Shown: in pieces, positions 31,933 through 41,812 of the stretch | How the letters are laid out: the number at the start of each line of letters is the position of its first letter | Position numbering within the stretch: the first letter of the stretch is position 1 | NCBI RefSeq assembly: GCF_900232825.1 | Contig: NZ_OCTP01000011.1 | Location: 310,001-374,000 of the forward strand | DNA length: 64,000 bases | DNA from: Anaerococcus sp. Marseille-P3625 | Lineage (GTDB): Bacteria > Bacillota > Clostridia > Tissierellales > Peptoniphilaceae | Direction: 5' to 3' | The notes under the pieces: generated by a model | What the model saw: the letters and a program-made list of their open reading frames with translations, nothing else | Database searches by the model: none | Told to the model about the DNA's origin: nothing | Program-made: the position numbers and the translations under genes

Positions 31933-34503
31933 TCAAGGACGATTACAATAAAATTTCATTGGACAATATTTGCAAAGCTTTAAATCATCGGTTTTTTCAT
32001 AAATATTTTCGCTTAAAATATTTTTTGCTATCCTATCAATACTTTCTATGTCGAATGTTTTTTCATCAACTTTTATAAGCTCATCTTTTTCGATAAAATA
32101 AAGTAGCAAATCTTTTGTAGGAGCATCATTAATTTCCCTTAAATATTTGTAGGTGATTAATTGTTTTTGATAGGCTTTTAGGCTTTCCTCTGTGTAGGAT
32201 CCTGTTTTAAAATCGATAATTGATCCATCAGAAAAAATGGCGTCGATATTTCCTTGAAGTATATAAAAATCCCTATCAGCCTTGTAATTCACCTCACTAG
32301 CAAGTATAGGAAAATCTTTTTCCCTAAAATTTCTTATAGAATTTTTGTAAGCTGGATTTTTTTCCAAGAAAATATTAAGATTATAATCTAGCTTTGGATT
32401 TTCCCTATTTTCCCCTATATATTGGCAAATTTGGTGAACTCTACTTCCAAAAATTAGACTTGGATTTTTTGGCAGGGTAAATCTTAATTTTCTAAGAAAT
32501 TTATATTTTAATGGGCAAGACTCGTAAATTTCAATATCTGTTGTAAAGGCAAGAATTTCTTTTTCAATCTTTTCTTCATAGCGTATGAAATTAATAGTAG
32601 AAAGTTTTGAGCTATCATCAAGATTGTTGGCAAAATCAATTATCCTAGGATCTGTTGAATTATCCAAAATTACCAAGAGATTTTTTGCTCTGGTAAAGGC
32701 AGTGTAATATTTTCTGTAAAAATCAATTTCTTCCAAATTTTTTTCCTTAGATGAAATTTTATACTTTTCTAATATACCATCACTATTTGCTCTTGGAAAA
32801 TCATTTAATCCTGATACAAAAACTACATCAAATTCAAGACCCTTGGAATTGTGTATGGTCATAAAATTTATAGCATCGTAAGTTTTATCGATTTCATCAA
32901 ATTCCTTTATGGAATTGTTCTTGAAAAAATAGAAAATATAACCAAAAATAAATTCTAGAAAATAATTTTCCCTATCACTTGCAAAAATTTCCTCATATTC
33001 GCTAACTAGCTTTGTGAAAGTTCCTATATTATTTAAGGCTCTATCATTTTCCAAATCTCCAAGCTTTTTTCCTAAGATTTCCTTTAATTTTTTAAGCTCA
33101 AAAGACTTATAGATTATCTCGCTAATGGTTTTTGGACCAATATTTCTAATTTTTTCTATAAAACTATCTAGTTCTTTATTCTTAAAGCTTTGATCGTTAA
33201 AAAGCTCTGCTAAATATCTCCTAAAATATAATTTTTTCATTTCTTCGTAGGATAAATCTTTTTGATAGGAAAGATTTGACGGATAAGAGCTAAAAATTTT
33301 TACTAAAATGTAGATTAAAATCCTAATCTCATCCCTTTCAAAGAACTGACTTCTGCCCAAATTTAGAACTTTAAGTCCTCTTTTTTCCAAATAGTTTTGT
33401 AAATTTTTTGGATAATTAGAATTTAAAGTTGGAAATAAAAATCCAATCTGGTTAAGGGCGATTTTCTCATTTAAAATTTTGATAATCTTGTATAAATTTT
33501 CAAAATTATCAGCCCTAGCCCTTACTAGGCAGTTGGCATTTTCATTTTCATCAAAGGCCACAATTTCTTTTTTATTAACAATTCCACTTGTATTTAAAAA
33601 TTTCTGTGCCTTATCAATTATAGCTTGATTTGACCTATAATTAATATCCAATTTGTAAAAATTCGCAGAAACACCCAATTTTTCCTGACAAATCTCATCA
33701 AAATTTGTGATATTTTTAGGATCTGCTCCTCTAAATCTGTAAAGAGCCTGGTCGTCATCTCCAAAAACCATGATATTTTTGCCCTTTAATAATTTAAAGG
33801 CAATTTCTTGTTGGATAAAATTTGTATCTTGGTACTCGTCGATTATTACAAAATCGATGGAATTTCTGATCTGATCTCCAGTTTCCTTATCAGCAAGTAG
33901 GTCGTAAAAATTTTTCAAAATCATTTGAAAATTCAACAAATGATTATCTTTTAGAAGTTTTACGTGGCTTTGGTAAATTTCATAGGCAAATCTATCTTTT
34001 GGATCTTTTGAATTTTTAAGGGCTCCAAGATCAATAAGATTGTTGGTAATTTCTGCAAAAATCCCTTGGATTTCCAAAACTTTATTTGCTCCCAAATATT
34101 TGTCAAAACCATCTATTTTTTCAAATAAGGATAGGTTTTTTTCTAACAAATATTGCTCAAAGTATGAATCTATAACTTTTTCTTTGAAAAAATCATCGTC
34201 AAGTTTTTTGTATTTATCTATATAAATATTTGCCAGAGAGTGAAAATTACCGATTTTTAGGTCAATTAAGTTGGAATTTATTCCCTCTTTCTTAAATTCG
34301 CTGATGATTCTAGTATTTAATTCCTTACTGGCTTTTTTTGTAAAAGTTGTAATTAGAATTTTATTGGCGGCAATTCCCTCGACTTTTATAAGTTCAATAA
34401 CTTTTTTTACAATAGTAAAAGTCTTGCCAGTTCCTGGCCCTGCAATGATTGCTGCTGGAGTTTTTGCATCATATATTACTTCTTTTTGTTTGTCATTAAT
34501 CAT
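31933..34503 (-). CDS. UvrD/AddB-like ATP-dependent helicase with PD-(D/E)XK nuclease, 856 aa
   Basis: Superfamily 1 helicase motifs: Walker A GPGTGKTFTIV near residue 25, IIDEYQDTN near 225, ALYRFRGADP and NYRS-type LDINYRSNQA, and TIHNSKGLEFDVVFV near 560. The C-terminal 200 residues carry a nuclease (GNIDAIFSDG, IDFKTG) and four Cys (YESCPLKY, LCKYCPMKFYC) that fit a 4Fe-4S cluster as in AddB. Repair of double-strand breaks is the likely role. Overlaps the upstream GNAT gene by four bases. Confidence 0.85.
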   Translation of the reverse strand: MINDKQKEVIYDAKTPAAIIAGPGTGKTFTIVKKVIELIKVEGIAANKILITTFTKKASKELNTRIISEFKKEGINSNLIDLKIGNFHSLANIYIDKYKKLDDDFFKEKVIDSYFEQYLLEKNLSLFEKIDGFDKYLGANKVLEIQGIFAEITNNLIDLGALKNSKDPKDRFAYEIYQSHVKLLKDNHLLNFQMILKNFYDLLADKETGDQIRNSIDFVIIDEYQDTNFIQQEIAFKLLKGKNIMVFGDDDQALYRFRGADPKNITNFDEICQEKLGVSANFYKLDINYRSNQAIIDKAQKFLNTSGIVNKKEIVAFDENENANCLVRARADNFENLYKIIKILNEKIALNQIGFLFPTLNSNYPKNLQNYLEKRGLKVLNLGRSQFFERDEIRILIYILVKIFSSYPSNLSYQKDLSYEEMKKLYFRRYLAELFNDQSFKNKELDSFIEKIRNIGPKTISEIIYKSFELKKLKEILGKKLGDLENDRALNNIGTFTKLVSEYEEIFASDRENYFLEFIFGYIFYFFKNNSIKEFDEIDKTYDAINFMTIHNSKGLEFDVVFVSGLNDFPRANSDGILEKYKISSKEKNLEEIDFYRKYYTAFTRAKNLLVILDNSTDPRIIDFANNLDDSSKLSTINFIRYEEKIEKEILAFTTDIEIYESCPLKYKFLRKLRFTLPKNPSLIFGSRVHQICQYIGENRENPKLDYNLNIFLEKNPAYKNSIRNFREKDFPILASEVNYKADRDFYILQGNIDAIFSDGSIIDFKTGSYTEESLKAYQKQLITYKYLREINDAPTKDLLLYFIEKDELIKVDEKTFDIESIDRIAKNILSENIYEKTDDLKLCKYCPMKFYCNRP

Positions 34504-35000
34504 AAGACCAACTCATAGGCGAATCTTTTTATAAAAACGCCGCTATCATCAATAAAAATTTCTCCTACATAAGAAAAATTCATTTTGCTAATCAAAGATC
34601 TCATCCTAAAATTATCCTCGTGAGTATCGATTCTTAGACAATCTTTGCCTCTTTTTTTGGCTTTTTTTATAATTTCATCAAAAAAAATACTTGCAAGGCC
34701 TTCTCCTCTGTGATCTGTGTCCACACAAAAAGTATGGATTACGAAATAATTTTCTCCCTTCATTTTATTTTTAATAGGCTCGTAGGTCTTTTCTTCTTCA
34801 TCGGATAAAAAAGCGTAGGCTAATATTTCTCCGTTTTTTTCAAGAACATAGGATTTGCCACTTGATATTTGACGGATCAAAAGTTTTTCATCTGGATTTC
34901 CTCTTTGCCATTGGTCTACACAGTCATTTTTTAGTGAAATTTTTGCTTTTTTTATAATTTCTTTAATTTTTTCTAAATCATTTGTATTTGCTTTTCTCAT
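34500..35000 (-). CDS. GNAT acetyltransferase, 166 aa
   Basis: GNAT fold: YVLEKNGEILAYAFL, the acetyl-CoA site VIHTFCVDTDHRGEGLASIFF near residue 92, and LRIDTHEDN. Substrate unknown. It is first in the operon with the helicase. A TGG-extended TATAAT ends six bases before the ATG and there is no ribosome site, so the mRNA probably starts at the ATG itself. Confidence 0.85.
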   Translation of the reverse strand: MRKANTNDLEKIKEIIKKAKISLKNDCVDQWQRGNPDEKLLIRQISSGKSYVLEKNGEILAYAFLSDEEEKTYEPIKNKMKGENYFVIHTFCVDTDHRGEGLASIFFDEIIKKAKKRGKDCLRIDTHEDNFRMRSLISKMNFSYVGEIFIDDSGVFIKRFAYELVL

Positions 35001-35006
35001 AAGATT

Positions 35007-35015
35007 ATTATACCA
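35007..35015 (-). promoter_or_regulatory. Extended -10 promoter of the GNAT-helicase operon
   Basis: TGGTATAAT on the - strand (35015-35007), followed by six bases and the ATG. No good -35 box, which is usual with an extended -10. Confidence 0.65.
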
Positions 35016-35094
35016 TTTGACTTTAATGTAATTTGTTAAATTTAGGGTAAAATTTATGTATAGAGTAAATTATAGAATTAAAAAAGAGGTGTAA

Positions 35095-36270
35095 ATGTAC
35101 GATTATTTAATTATAGGTAACGGCATAGCAGGTCTTGCCGCTGCAGAAGAAATAAGAAAAAACGATGAAAATGGTAAAATTTTAATAGTTTCAAAAGAAG
35201 AAATACCAACATACTGGAGAACAAGACTTTCAGCTTTGATAGCTAAAGATTTTGACAAAGATGATATATATGTCAAAAAAGATGCTTGGTACCAAGAAAA
35301 AAATATCGAAGAAAAGTTAGATACTGAAGTTGAAAAACTAGATTTAGAAAATAATAAGGCTATTTTGGCAAATGGAGAAGAAATAGAATATGGGAAAGTT
35401 CTTTTGGCAACTGGAGCAAGAGCTTTCGTTCCTCCAATCAAAAATGTTGAAAGCAAGGGCGTATTTGCTATAAGAAGTCTTGATGATTTGATAAGTTTTA
35501 AAGAATATGCTGCTGATAAGAAAGAAGTTGTAATAATTGGTGGAGGAATCCTAGGTCTTGAAGCTGCTTTTTCTGTAAAGGAATTAGGCAAAGAAGTTTC
35601 TGTTATCGAGGCAGCTGATTATATTCTAAATCGTCAATTAGATCATGCGCTTTCTAAAAAACTTGAAGAATCATTAAATGAAATGGGCATCAAAACTTAT
35701 ACTGGCAAAGCAACAGAAGAAATTTTGGCAAATGATGGCAAAGTTTCTGGCATCAAACTTTCTAACGGTGAAGAAATAAAAGCAGATGTGATAATGGTTC
35801 AAGCAGGAGTTAGATCAATTATCGATCTAGCAAAAAATTCTAATCTTGAAGTTGACCGTGGAATAATTGTTAATGACAATTTACAAAGCAAAAAAGAAAA
35901 TGTATATGCTGCAGGCGACTGTGCACAAATTGGAAACTTTACCATTGGTCTATGGACGGCAAGTCAAGAAATGGGCAAAATTGTCGGTCGCAATATGACT
36001 GGGGCAAAGGAAACTTACGAAAAACCAAAACCATTTTCAACTTTGATGATTGGAAATATCAAAGTATTTTCAGCAGGAATGACTTCTGGAGAAGGCATTG
36101 AAGAAATGAAAGCCGAAAAAGATGGCAATATCTACAAACTTTTCAAAAAAGACGGCAAATTTGTAGGTGGCATCCTTTGGAATGATATAAAAATGCAAAA
36201 TGATGTAAAAGACCTTGTCTTTAACGGCAAAAATTTAGAAGATACAAAATTAGCAGAAATTTTCAAATAA
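35095..36270 (+). CDS. FAD-dependent NAD(P)H oxidoreductase, rubredoxin/nitrite reductase-like, 391 aa
   Basis: FAD site YDYLIIGNGIAGLAAAEEI, NAD site KKEVVIIGGGILGLEAAFSV near residue 142, and FAD-contact VYAAGDCAQ near 270. The small C-terminal domain resembles that of NirB or rubredoxin reductases. May pass electrons from NADH to rubredoxin-like or oxygen-detoxifying partners; none is encoded beside it. GAGGTG precedes the ATG, and a strong terminator follows. Confidence 0.85.
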   Translation: MYDYLIIGNGIAGLAAAEEIRKNDENGKILIVSKEEIPTYWRTRLSALIAKDFDKDDIYVKKDAWYQEKNIEEKLDTEVEKLDLENNKAILANGEEIEYGKVLLATGARAFVPPIKNVESKGVFAIRSLDDLISFKEYAADKKEVVIIGGGILGLEAAFSVKELGKEVSVIEAADYILNRQLDHALSKKLEESLNEMGIKTYTGKATEEILANDGKVSGIKLSNGEEIKADVIMVQAGVRSIIDLAKNSNLEVDRGIIVNDNLQSKKENVYAAGDCAQIGNFTIGLWTASQEMGKIVGRNMTGAKETYEKPKPFSTLMIGNIKVFSAGMTSGEGIEEMKAEKDGNIYKLFKKDGKFVGGILWNDIKMQNDVKDLVFNGKNLEDTKLAEIFK

Positions 36271-36278
36271 TTCTTTCA

Positions 36279-36320
36279 AAAAAACAGCTGACTTAGATTT
36301 TTTCTAAGCAGCTGTTTTTC
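36279..36320. terminator. Bidirectional terminator between convergent genes
   Basis: AAAACAGCTGACTTAGA pairs with TCTAAGCAGCTGTTTT with one bulge, with T-runs on both strands. It ends the + oxidoreductase gene and the leftward ilvA-murE operon. Confidence 0.9.
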
Positions 36321-36323
36321 TTT

Positions 36324-37616
36324 TTATAGTTTCATTGAATTTTGTCTACGTCTTAATCTTGTTATGGTAGCTTTTTCGTCAATTTCTACCATGGACATAT
36401 CTATAAGACTATCTTTTTTGATATCACAAATTGCCTTGGTTTTTGGTGTTATCATACCTATTGGCAACAAATCTTCATCAATTGAGCGAACATGGCTTGT
36501 TAGTTTGCCAAAAACTTTTTCTGAACCAATTCCATCCAAAGTTTCACCTTTTTTGATATCTCTTTTTGCAACTGTGACTGTATCTGCAACTTGGCCTTGA
36601 ATTGGAACTATAGTGGCTTCATTTTCCACAACTGCCTTATAAATTGTAATTGGCGCTTCAAGGCTTGTTAGATGGTATGGCCTATACATCAAATAATTTG
36701 GTCCATCACCAAAGCCTAAAAATTTCATCAAATCTCTTACATCTTCCTTATCACTTGTAACGATGATGAAAACTCCAGGTGCCATTCCTTGGGAAAATTC
36801 TACGACCTTATAATTATTTAAAATTCCCCCATCTTTTTTTAATTTAAAATCTTCGACAGCTGTTTCTGGACTTGTTTTTATTCCATGGCAACCAAAGGTA
36901 TCTGGCAAAAATCCAAGAGCATTGCAAACACTATTTAGCTCTATCATAGTGTTAGTTCCATCTACAAAACTAGTTAGCATTTTTGGATTAAGATCTTTTT
37001 CTTTAGCTTCTTCCATAAGATTTTCTGGAGTTTGGTAATTATCAAGTCTGTTATTTTTGCCCTTAGCGGCTACCAAAACTTCAAGTCCCATACCAAAAGC
37101 ATATTCGCAAAGATCAATTATAGCTCCCGGCTCATCTCCCAAAATTCCAGTATAAACAACTCCAGCTTTTCTTGCCATATCTGCCAAAACAGGTCCAACT
37201 GTCGCTTCACATTCCACATTAAAAGAAATCATGTGTTTATGATATTGGATAGTTTTTCTTGCAATAACTGCCCCAAAAGGAGGATTTCCCGTACAATCGA
37301 TAACTGCATTTATTTGCAAAAGTTTGTAAGAAAGTCTGTAATTTGTTGAAACACAAACATAACCCTTTTCCAAAATTTCATAGCCTTCGTTATAATCATC
37401 TGTATAAATTATCTTATCTTCATTAACTCCAGATTTTACCAAGGCTTTGATAGCTTTTTGCGGAGTTTTATCGACTACAAGCTTAACCTCCATGGCATCG
37501 ATATTTGCAAGCTGTGAAATAAGAGAAGTTCCCATTTTCCCACAGCCAATTATAGCAAGTTTTATCGACTCGCCGTTATATTTCATTTCATTTAAATTTC
37601 TACTAATTTTAAACAT
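36324..37616 (-). CDS. COG4091-type homoserine dehydrogenase-like protein with SAF domain, 430 aa
   Basis: N-terminal NAD(P) fold (IKLAIIGCGKMGTSLISQL), a middle with CTGNPPFGA and GDEPGAIIDLCEYA, and a C-terminal SAF-like part (AKRDIKKGETLDGIG, LPIGMITPK). The layout matches COG4091 proteins, called homoserine dehydrogenase-like but with unproven substrates. Last gene of the overlapping chain ilvA, murE, flavoprotein, this one. AGGAGC precedes the ATG. Confidence 0.8.
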   Translation of the reverse strand: MFKISRNLNEMKYNGESIKLAIIGCGKMGTSLISQLANIDAMEVKLVVDKTPQKAIKALVKSGVNEDKIIYTDDYNEGYEILEKGYVCVSTNYRLSYKLLQINAVIDCTGNPPFGAVIARKTIQYHKHMISFNVECEATVGPVLADMARKAGVVYTGILGDEPGAIIDLCEYAFGMGLEVLVAAKGKNNRLDNYQTPENLMEEAKEKDLNPKMLTSFVDGTNTMIELNSVCNALGFLPDTFGCHGIKTSPETAVEDFKLKKDGGILNNYKVVEFSQGMAPGVFIIVTSDKEDVRDLMKFLGFGDGPNYLMYRPYHLTSLEAPITIYKAVVENEATIVPIQGQVADTVTVAKRDIKKGETLDGIGSEKVFGKLTSHVRSIDEDLLPIGMITPKTKAICDIKKDSLIDMSMVEIDEKATITRLRRRQNSMKL

Positions 37617-38817
37617 TTAAGCTCCTTAAATAATCAGCTAAAACTTTTGCAGAAGATGCTGCCCATTGGATATTATAGCCTCCACAAGCTCCATTAACAT
37701 CCAAAATTTCTCCGATAAAGAACACATTCGGGAAAATTTTTGACTCCATAGTTTTAGGATTTACAAATTTAGTGTCAACTCCACCAATTGTCAGCTGGGC
37801 ATTTTCACAATCGTGAATTTTTGTAATTTCAAAGCTTAGATTTTTTAAAGTTTTAACTAATTTTTTCAAGTCGTAAGTTTTTAATTCACATAATTTTTTC
37901 TTAGGACTTAGCTCTAGCAATTTAATTACATCTCCTATAAGCTTCTCATTTATTATACCGATTAATAAATCGTATAAAGATTTATTTGGAAAATTATTTC
38001 TTATTTTTTCTAAAAAATCATAAAATTCATCGTAAGTTTTCTCTGGATAAAAGTCAACTTCAACAGATGCTTTTTTCTTATCTCTTAAAGCAAGAGATAG
38101 GTCATTTGAAATATCCAAAATTGCAGTGCCAGTAAGTCCATAATCTTGAAAAATTATATCATCTATTGATGATTTTATAAATTTTCCTTCCACAAACAAG
38201 CTAGCCTTGCCGGTAATTCTCGTTCCCTTGGTTTTTTTGCTAAATTTTTCTTTACTTTCAAAATTTGTAATCCCATAGGTCATTTTTGTAAGAGGAATTT
38301 CATTTCTTATTAAAGCAAAAATTTTGCCATCAGATCCAGAATTTGCCAAGCTTTTGCCACCTGTTGCAAAAACTAATTTGTCATAGGCATATGATTTTTC
38401 ATTAGTTACAACTTCTTTTTTTGAAAAATCTATAGCTTCTACTTCTTGATTAAAGATAAATTTAGCATTTTCTTTTGAAGAATTATACAAAGCATCTCTA
38501 ATTGTTTTACTTGACATGGTTTTTGGATAACATCTGCCAGAAGGAAGATTTGTCGTTGCAATTCCAATATCATTTAGATATTTTATCAAATCGTAATTTG
38601 TAAAATTATCTAAGGCATATTTGAAAAAGTCTTCATTTTCTGATTTATAAAAATCGTATGAAAAATTTAGATTTGTAAAGTTACAGCGACCATTTCCACT
38701 TGCAAGTAATTTTCTGCCAGAAAATTCGTTTTTTTCTAAAATTGTAAGTTCACCACAGTCCATAAAATTTGCAAAAAATAAGCCTGCAACTCCTGCTCCA
38801 ATTACTAAGATTTTCAT
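37609..38817 (-). CDS. HI0933/BaiN-like flavoprotein, 402 aa
   Basis: FAD site MKILVIGAGVAGLFFANFM, the family motif LLASGNGRCNFTN near residue 37, YDKLVFATGGKSLANSGSDG, and C-terminal GACGGYNIQWAASSAKVLA. Physiological role in most bacteria unknown. Overlaps murE and the COG4091 gene by a few bases. Confidence 0.85.
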   Translation of the reverse strand: MKILVIGAGVAGLFFANFMDCGELTILEKNEFSGRKLLASGNGRCNFTNLNFSYDFYKSENEDFFKYALDNFTNYDLIKYLNDIGIATTNLPSGRCYPKTMSSKTIRDALYNSSKENAKFIFNQEVEAIDFSKKEVVTNEKSYAYDKLVFATGGKSLANSGSDGKIFALIRNEIPLTKMTYGITNFESKEKFSKKTKGTRITGKASLFVEGKFIKSSIDDIIFQDYGLTGTAILDISNDLSLALRDKKKASVEVDFYPEKTYDEFYDFLEKIRNNFPNKSLYDLLIGIINEKLIGDVIKLLELSPKKKLCELKTYDLKKLVKTLKNLSFEITKIHDCENAQLTIGGVDTKFVNPKTMESKIFPNVFFIGEILDVNGACGGYNIQWAASSAKVLADYLRSLNV

Positions 38818-40241
38818 ATTTCCCTTAAAGCTTCGAGTATGGTTTCATATTCATTATAATATGTTTTTTCGTTGCCGTGATGTTTTAGAAATCTTTCTTC
38901 GCCCTTGCCAAGAGTTACTATATAATCGCCTTTGTTGGCGTTTTTTATAGCCCATTTGATGGCTTCTTTGCGATTTTCGATCTTTATATATTCTCCATGA
39001 AATTCTTCAATTCCAGAAATTACATCACTTGTTATATTTTCATAAGTATCAAATTTATTATCATCTGTTGTAAGAACTGCAAATACCTTGTTTTTGGCAC
39101 AAACATTTCCAGTAGATTTTCTAAATTCATAATTTCTATCCCCATTTACTCCAAAAACTGCGTAAGTTTTTACATCTTTTGGAATTGTCTTAAAAAGCGA
39201 ATCAAAAGCTACTGGGGTGTGAGCAAAATCTATTACTATATTTTTGCCCAAATCATTTTCTATAAATTGAAATCTTGATGGAATTCCTTTAAATTTGATG
39301 AGATTTTCTGAGATTTCTTTAAGATCAACGCCCATCTGATTTAGACAAGTTATGGCAGCAAGTGAGTTATAAACTTCATAATCTGCTATGGAATTAATAG
39401 TAAAATCTTGATCTTTTACTTTAAAATGTGTAGTTTTTTCTATTTTTTTGACCTCATAAGCTCTATAATCAGAGCCTTCATTTAGCCCAAAAGTAATTAC
39501 ATCATCAAAAAGTTCTTTAGATTTTCTCCCATAAGGATCGTCAAAATTTGCAATTTTTACCTTGCTAACCTCAAAAAGTTTCATTTTTGCAGAAAAATAA
39601 TTATCCATTGTCTTATGATAATCTAAATGCTCTGCTGAAAGATTTGTAAAAACTCCGTAATCGAAATTTATTCCCAAAAGTCTGTTTTGGTCAAGGCCGT
39701 GGGAGCTTGCTTCAATTACAGCCCTATTAATATTTTTTTCAAGACTTTCATTTAAAACTTTGTTTATGAAAAATATATTAGGTGTTGTGTTTGGAGTTTC
39801 AATCCTTTGACCATTTACAAAGGCTCCGTCTGTGCCAATGTTTGTGGCAGATCCAAAAATTTCCTTAATCAAAAAATAAATCAAAGAAGCAGTTGTGGTT
39901 TTGCCGTTGGTGCCAGTTACTCCAACAAGGGTCATTTTTTTTGCTGGAAAATCTGCCAAAATATTTGAAATTTCTGAGGTTATTTTTCTGCTATCAGAAA
40001 CTTTTATGTAATTGATATTATCCAAATAATCAATATCTTCAGTGTGGATTATAGTTTTTGCTCCATATTTTATTGCATCTTCTATGTATTTATGACCATC
40101 TAAGACATTGCCCTTGATTGCAGCAAAAGTATCAGCATGGCTACAATCCTTGGAATTATTGCTAATTTCTTTTATTTCAAAATCATTTTGTTTTTTTGCT
40201 GATATATAAGAAATTTTCTTAATCAATTGTTCAAATTTCAA
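38814..40241 (-). CDS. murE: UDP-MurNAc-tripeptide synthetase (MurE-like), 475 aa
   Basis: Adds the third residue to the peptidoglycan stem peptide. Mur ligase order: N-terminal UDP-binding part (TFAAIKGNVLDGHKYI), ATP site GVTGTNGKTTTASLIY near residue 108, EASSHGLDQNRL, SAEHLDYHKTMDNYF, and C-terminal GKGEERFLKHHG. The DNPR motif that selects diaminopimelate is absent; the aligned position reads DDNKFD, so the added residue is probably Lys, ornithine or another diamino acid. Overlaps ilvA by four bases. Confidence 0.85.
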   Translation of the reverse strand: MKFEQLIKKISYISAKKQNDFEIKEISNNSKDCSHADTFAAIKGNVLDGHKYIEDAIKYGAKTIIHTEDIDYLDNINYIKVSDSRKITSEISNILADFPAKKMTLVGVTGTNGKTTTASLIYFLIKEIFGSATNIGTDGAFVNGQRIETPNTTPNIFFINKVLNESLEKNINRAVIEASSHGLDQNRLLGINFDYGVFTNLSAEHLDYHKTMDNYFSAKMKLFEVSKVKIANFDDPYGRKSKELFDDVITFGLNEGSDYRAYEVKKIEKTTHFKVKDQDFTINSIADYEVYNSLAAITCLNQMGVDLKEISENLIKFKGIPSRFQFIENDLGKNIVIDFAHTPVAFDSLFKTIPKDVKTYAVFGVNGDRNYEFRKSTGNVCAKNKVFAVLTTDDNKFDTYENITSDVISGIEEFHGEYIKIENRKEAIKWAIKNANKGDYIVTLGKGEERFLKHHGNEKTYYNEYETILEALREI

Positions 40242-41422
40242 TGTATTATATATCCTTTCTTAATAATTACATCTCTAATTTTATTTACATGATCCATACC
40301 ATTTGTTTCTAGGGTAATTTCTACATTTATATTTTTATATCTGCTTGAAGCTTTTAGGCTATCATGGTTTATTGAAATAACATTGGCCTTGGTATAAGCA
40401 ATATCAGATAAAAGTGCCTGAAGTTTTCCTGGAATATTTGGTATTTCTACAGTAATTCTTGTAATTCTTCCTGTTTCATATAGACCTCTATTTATAAGTT
40501 GAGAAATAAAGCTCATATCGATATTACCACCACTTACAAGTGAAACTACGTTTTTGTTATAAAAATTTAATTTGCTCAAGGCTGCTAAGGACAAGGCCCC
40601 TGATGGTTCTGCTATTAATTTGTGACGCTCCATTAGGCTAATTAGTGCCATTAAAATTTCTTCATCACTAACACTTACCCAATCATCTACATAATCTTTA
40701 GCTATTTCATAAGTGTATTTGCCAACTTCAGCAACAGCAGTTCCATCTGCTATGGTATCAACTCCGTCTAATTTTACTATTTTACCTTTTTTGATTGCCT
40801 CTTGCATGGAAGCTGCACTTACTGGCTCTACGCCAATTACTTTTATTAAAGGACTAATTTGTTTGATACATTTGGCAAGACCTGCTATAAGGCCGCCACC
40901 GCCAACTGGAACTATCACATAATCCACATATTCAAGTTCATCGACAATTTCTAAGGCTATGGTTCCTTGACCTTCTATAACGTCCAAATCATCAAATGGC
41001 GGAATAAAGGTAAAGCCTTTTTCTTCGGCTAATTTTATGGCATGCTCTTTACATTCGTCAAAATTTTCTCCATATAAAACGACATTTGCCCCATATTTTA
41101 AAGTTCCCTCGACTTTTATCATCGGAGTTTGCTCCGGCATACAAATTGTAGCATCAATTCCTAATTTATTGGCAGAAAAAGCTACCCCTTGGGCGTGATT
41201 TCCAGCTGATGCTGTAATAATTCCCTTTTCTTTTTGACTATCATCAAGTTTTGATAACTTATTGTAGGCACCTCTTATCTTAAAAGATCCAGTTTTTTGC
41301 AAATTCTCCGGTTTTATGTACACATTGTTATTTGACAAATCTGAAAAATAATCTGAATAAAACAAATGAGTTTTGTTTATTACTTGGTCAACTCTTTCTT
41401 TAGCACTTATAAAATCAAACAT
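40238..41422 (-). CDS. ilvA: Threonine ammonia-lyase, 394 aa
   Basis: Converts threonine to 2-oxobutyrate and ammonia. PLP lysine in KTGSFKIRGAYN near residue 50, TASAGNHAQGVAFSA, the phosphate loop PVGGGGLIAGLA near 175, and SGGNIDMSF. C-terminal ACT domain (RITVEIPNIPGKLQALLSD) as in the shorter biodegradative-type enzymes. The frame opens at 41497, but AGGAGGAATACA precedes the ATG at 41422. First gene of the four-gene operon with murE. Confidence 0.9.
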   Translation of the reverse strand: MFDFISAKERVDQVINKTHLFYSDYFSDLSNNNVYIKPENLQKTGSFKIRGAYNKLSKLDDSQKEKGIITASAGNHAQGVAFSANKLGIDATICMPEQTPMIKVEGTLKYGANVVLYGENFDECKEHAIKLAEEKGFTFIPPFDDLDVIEGQGTIALEIVDELEYVDYVIVPVGGGGLIAGLAKCIKQISPLIKVIGVEPVSAASMQEAIKKGKIVKLDGVDTIADGTAVAEVGKYTYEIAKDYVDDWVSVSDEEILMALISLMERHKLIAEPSGALSLAALSKLNFYNKNVVSLVSGGNIDMSFISQLINRGLYETGRITRITVEIPNIPGKLQALLSDIAYTKANVISINHDSLKASSRYKNINVEITLETNGMDHVNKIRDVIIKKGYIIH

Positions 41423-41474
41423 TGTATTCCTCCTAGTCATATTATAGCATTTTTTTAAAACTAATATATAAAAA

Positions 41475-41530
41475 CAGAAAAAAACTGTTGCTTGCAAAAC
41501 TTTTATCTAAAGTTCATTTAGCAACAGTTT
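41475..41530 (-). terminator. Terminator after the glutaredoxin gene
   Basis: On the - strand AAACTGTTGC (41530-41521) pairs with GCAACAGTTT (41491-41482), 29-base loop, then T7. It separates grx from ilvA, whose promoter must lie between this stem and 41422. Confidence 0.75.
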
Positions 41531-41536
41531 TTAATT

Positions 41537-41767
41537 TTATAGGCCTAATTTTTTTTCAATAGCTGCCTTATCAAATCCTACGATGTCCTCACCATCGATA
41601 TTTATTACTGGAACTCCTCTGTATCCTTTGGAAACAAGGTATTCCACAGCATCTGGATTCTCATCGATGTTCATTTCTTTAAATTCGATATTATTTTCAT
41701 TAAAATATTGTTTTGCAGCCTTGCAAAAAACACAAGTATTTGATGTATAAATTTTTATTTCTGCCAT
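41537..41767 (-). CDS. Glutaredoxin-like protein, 76 aa
   Basis: Thioredoxin fold with the redox pair CVFC at residues 12-15 (SNTCVFCKAAKQYF) and cis-Pro in GVPVINIDG. It resembles the short NrdH/YruB-type glutaredoxins of anaerobes; partner unknown. Confidence 0.9.
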   Translation of the reverse strand: MAEIKIYTSNTCVFCKAAKQYFNENNIEFKEMNIDENPDAVEYLVSKGYRGVPVINIDGEDIVGFDKAAIEKKLGL

Positions 41768-41812
41768 TATTAACTCCTTTTATATTCTACTTAAAGATTT
41801 ATACCCGATTTT

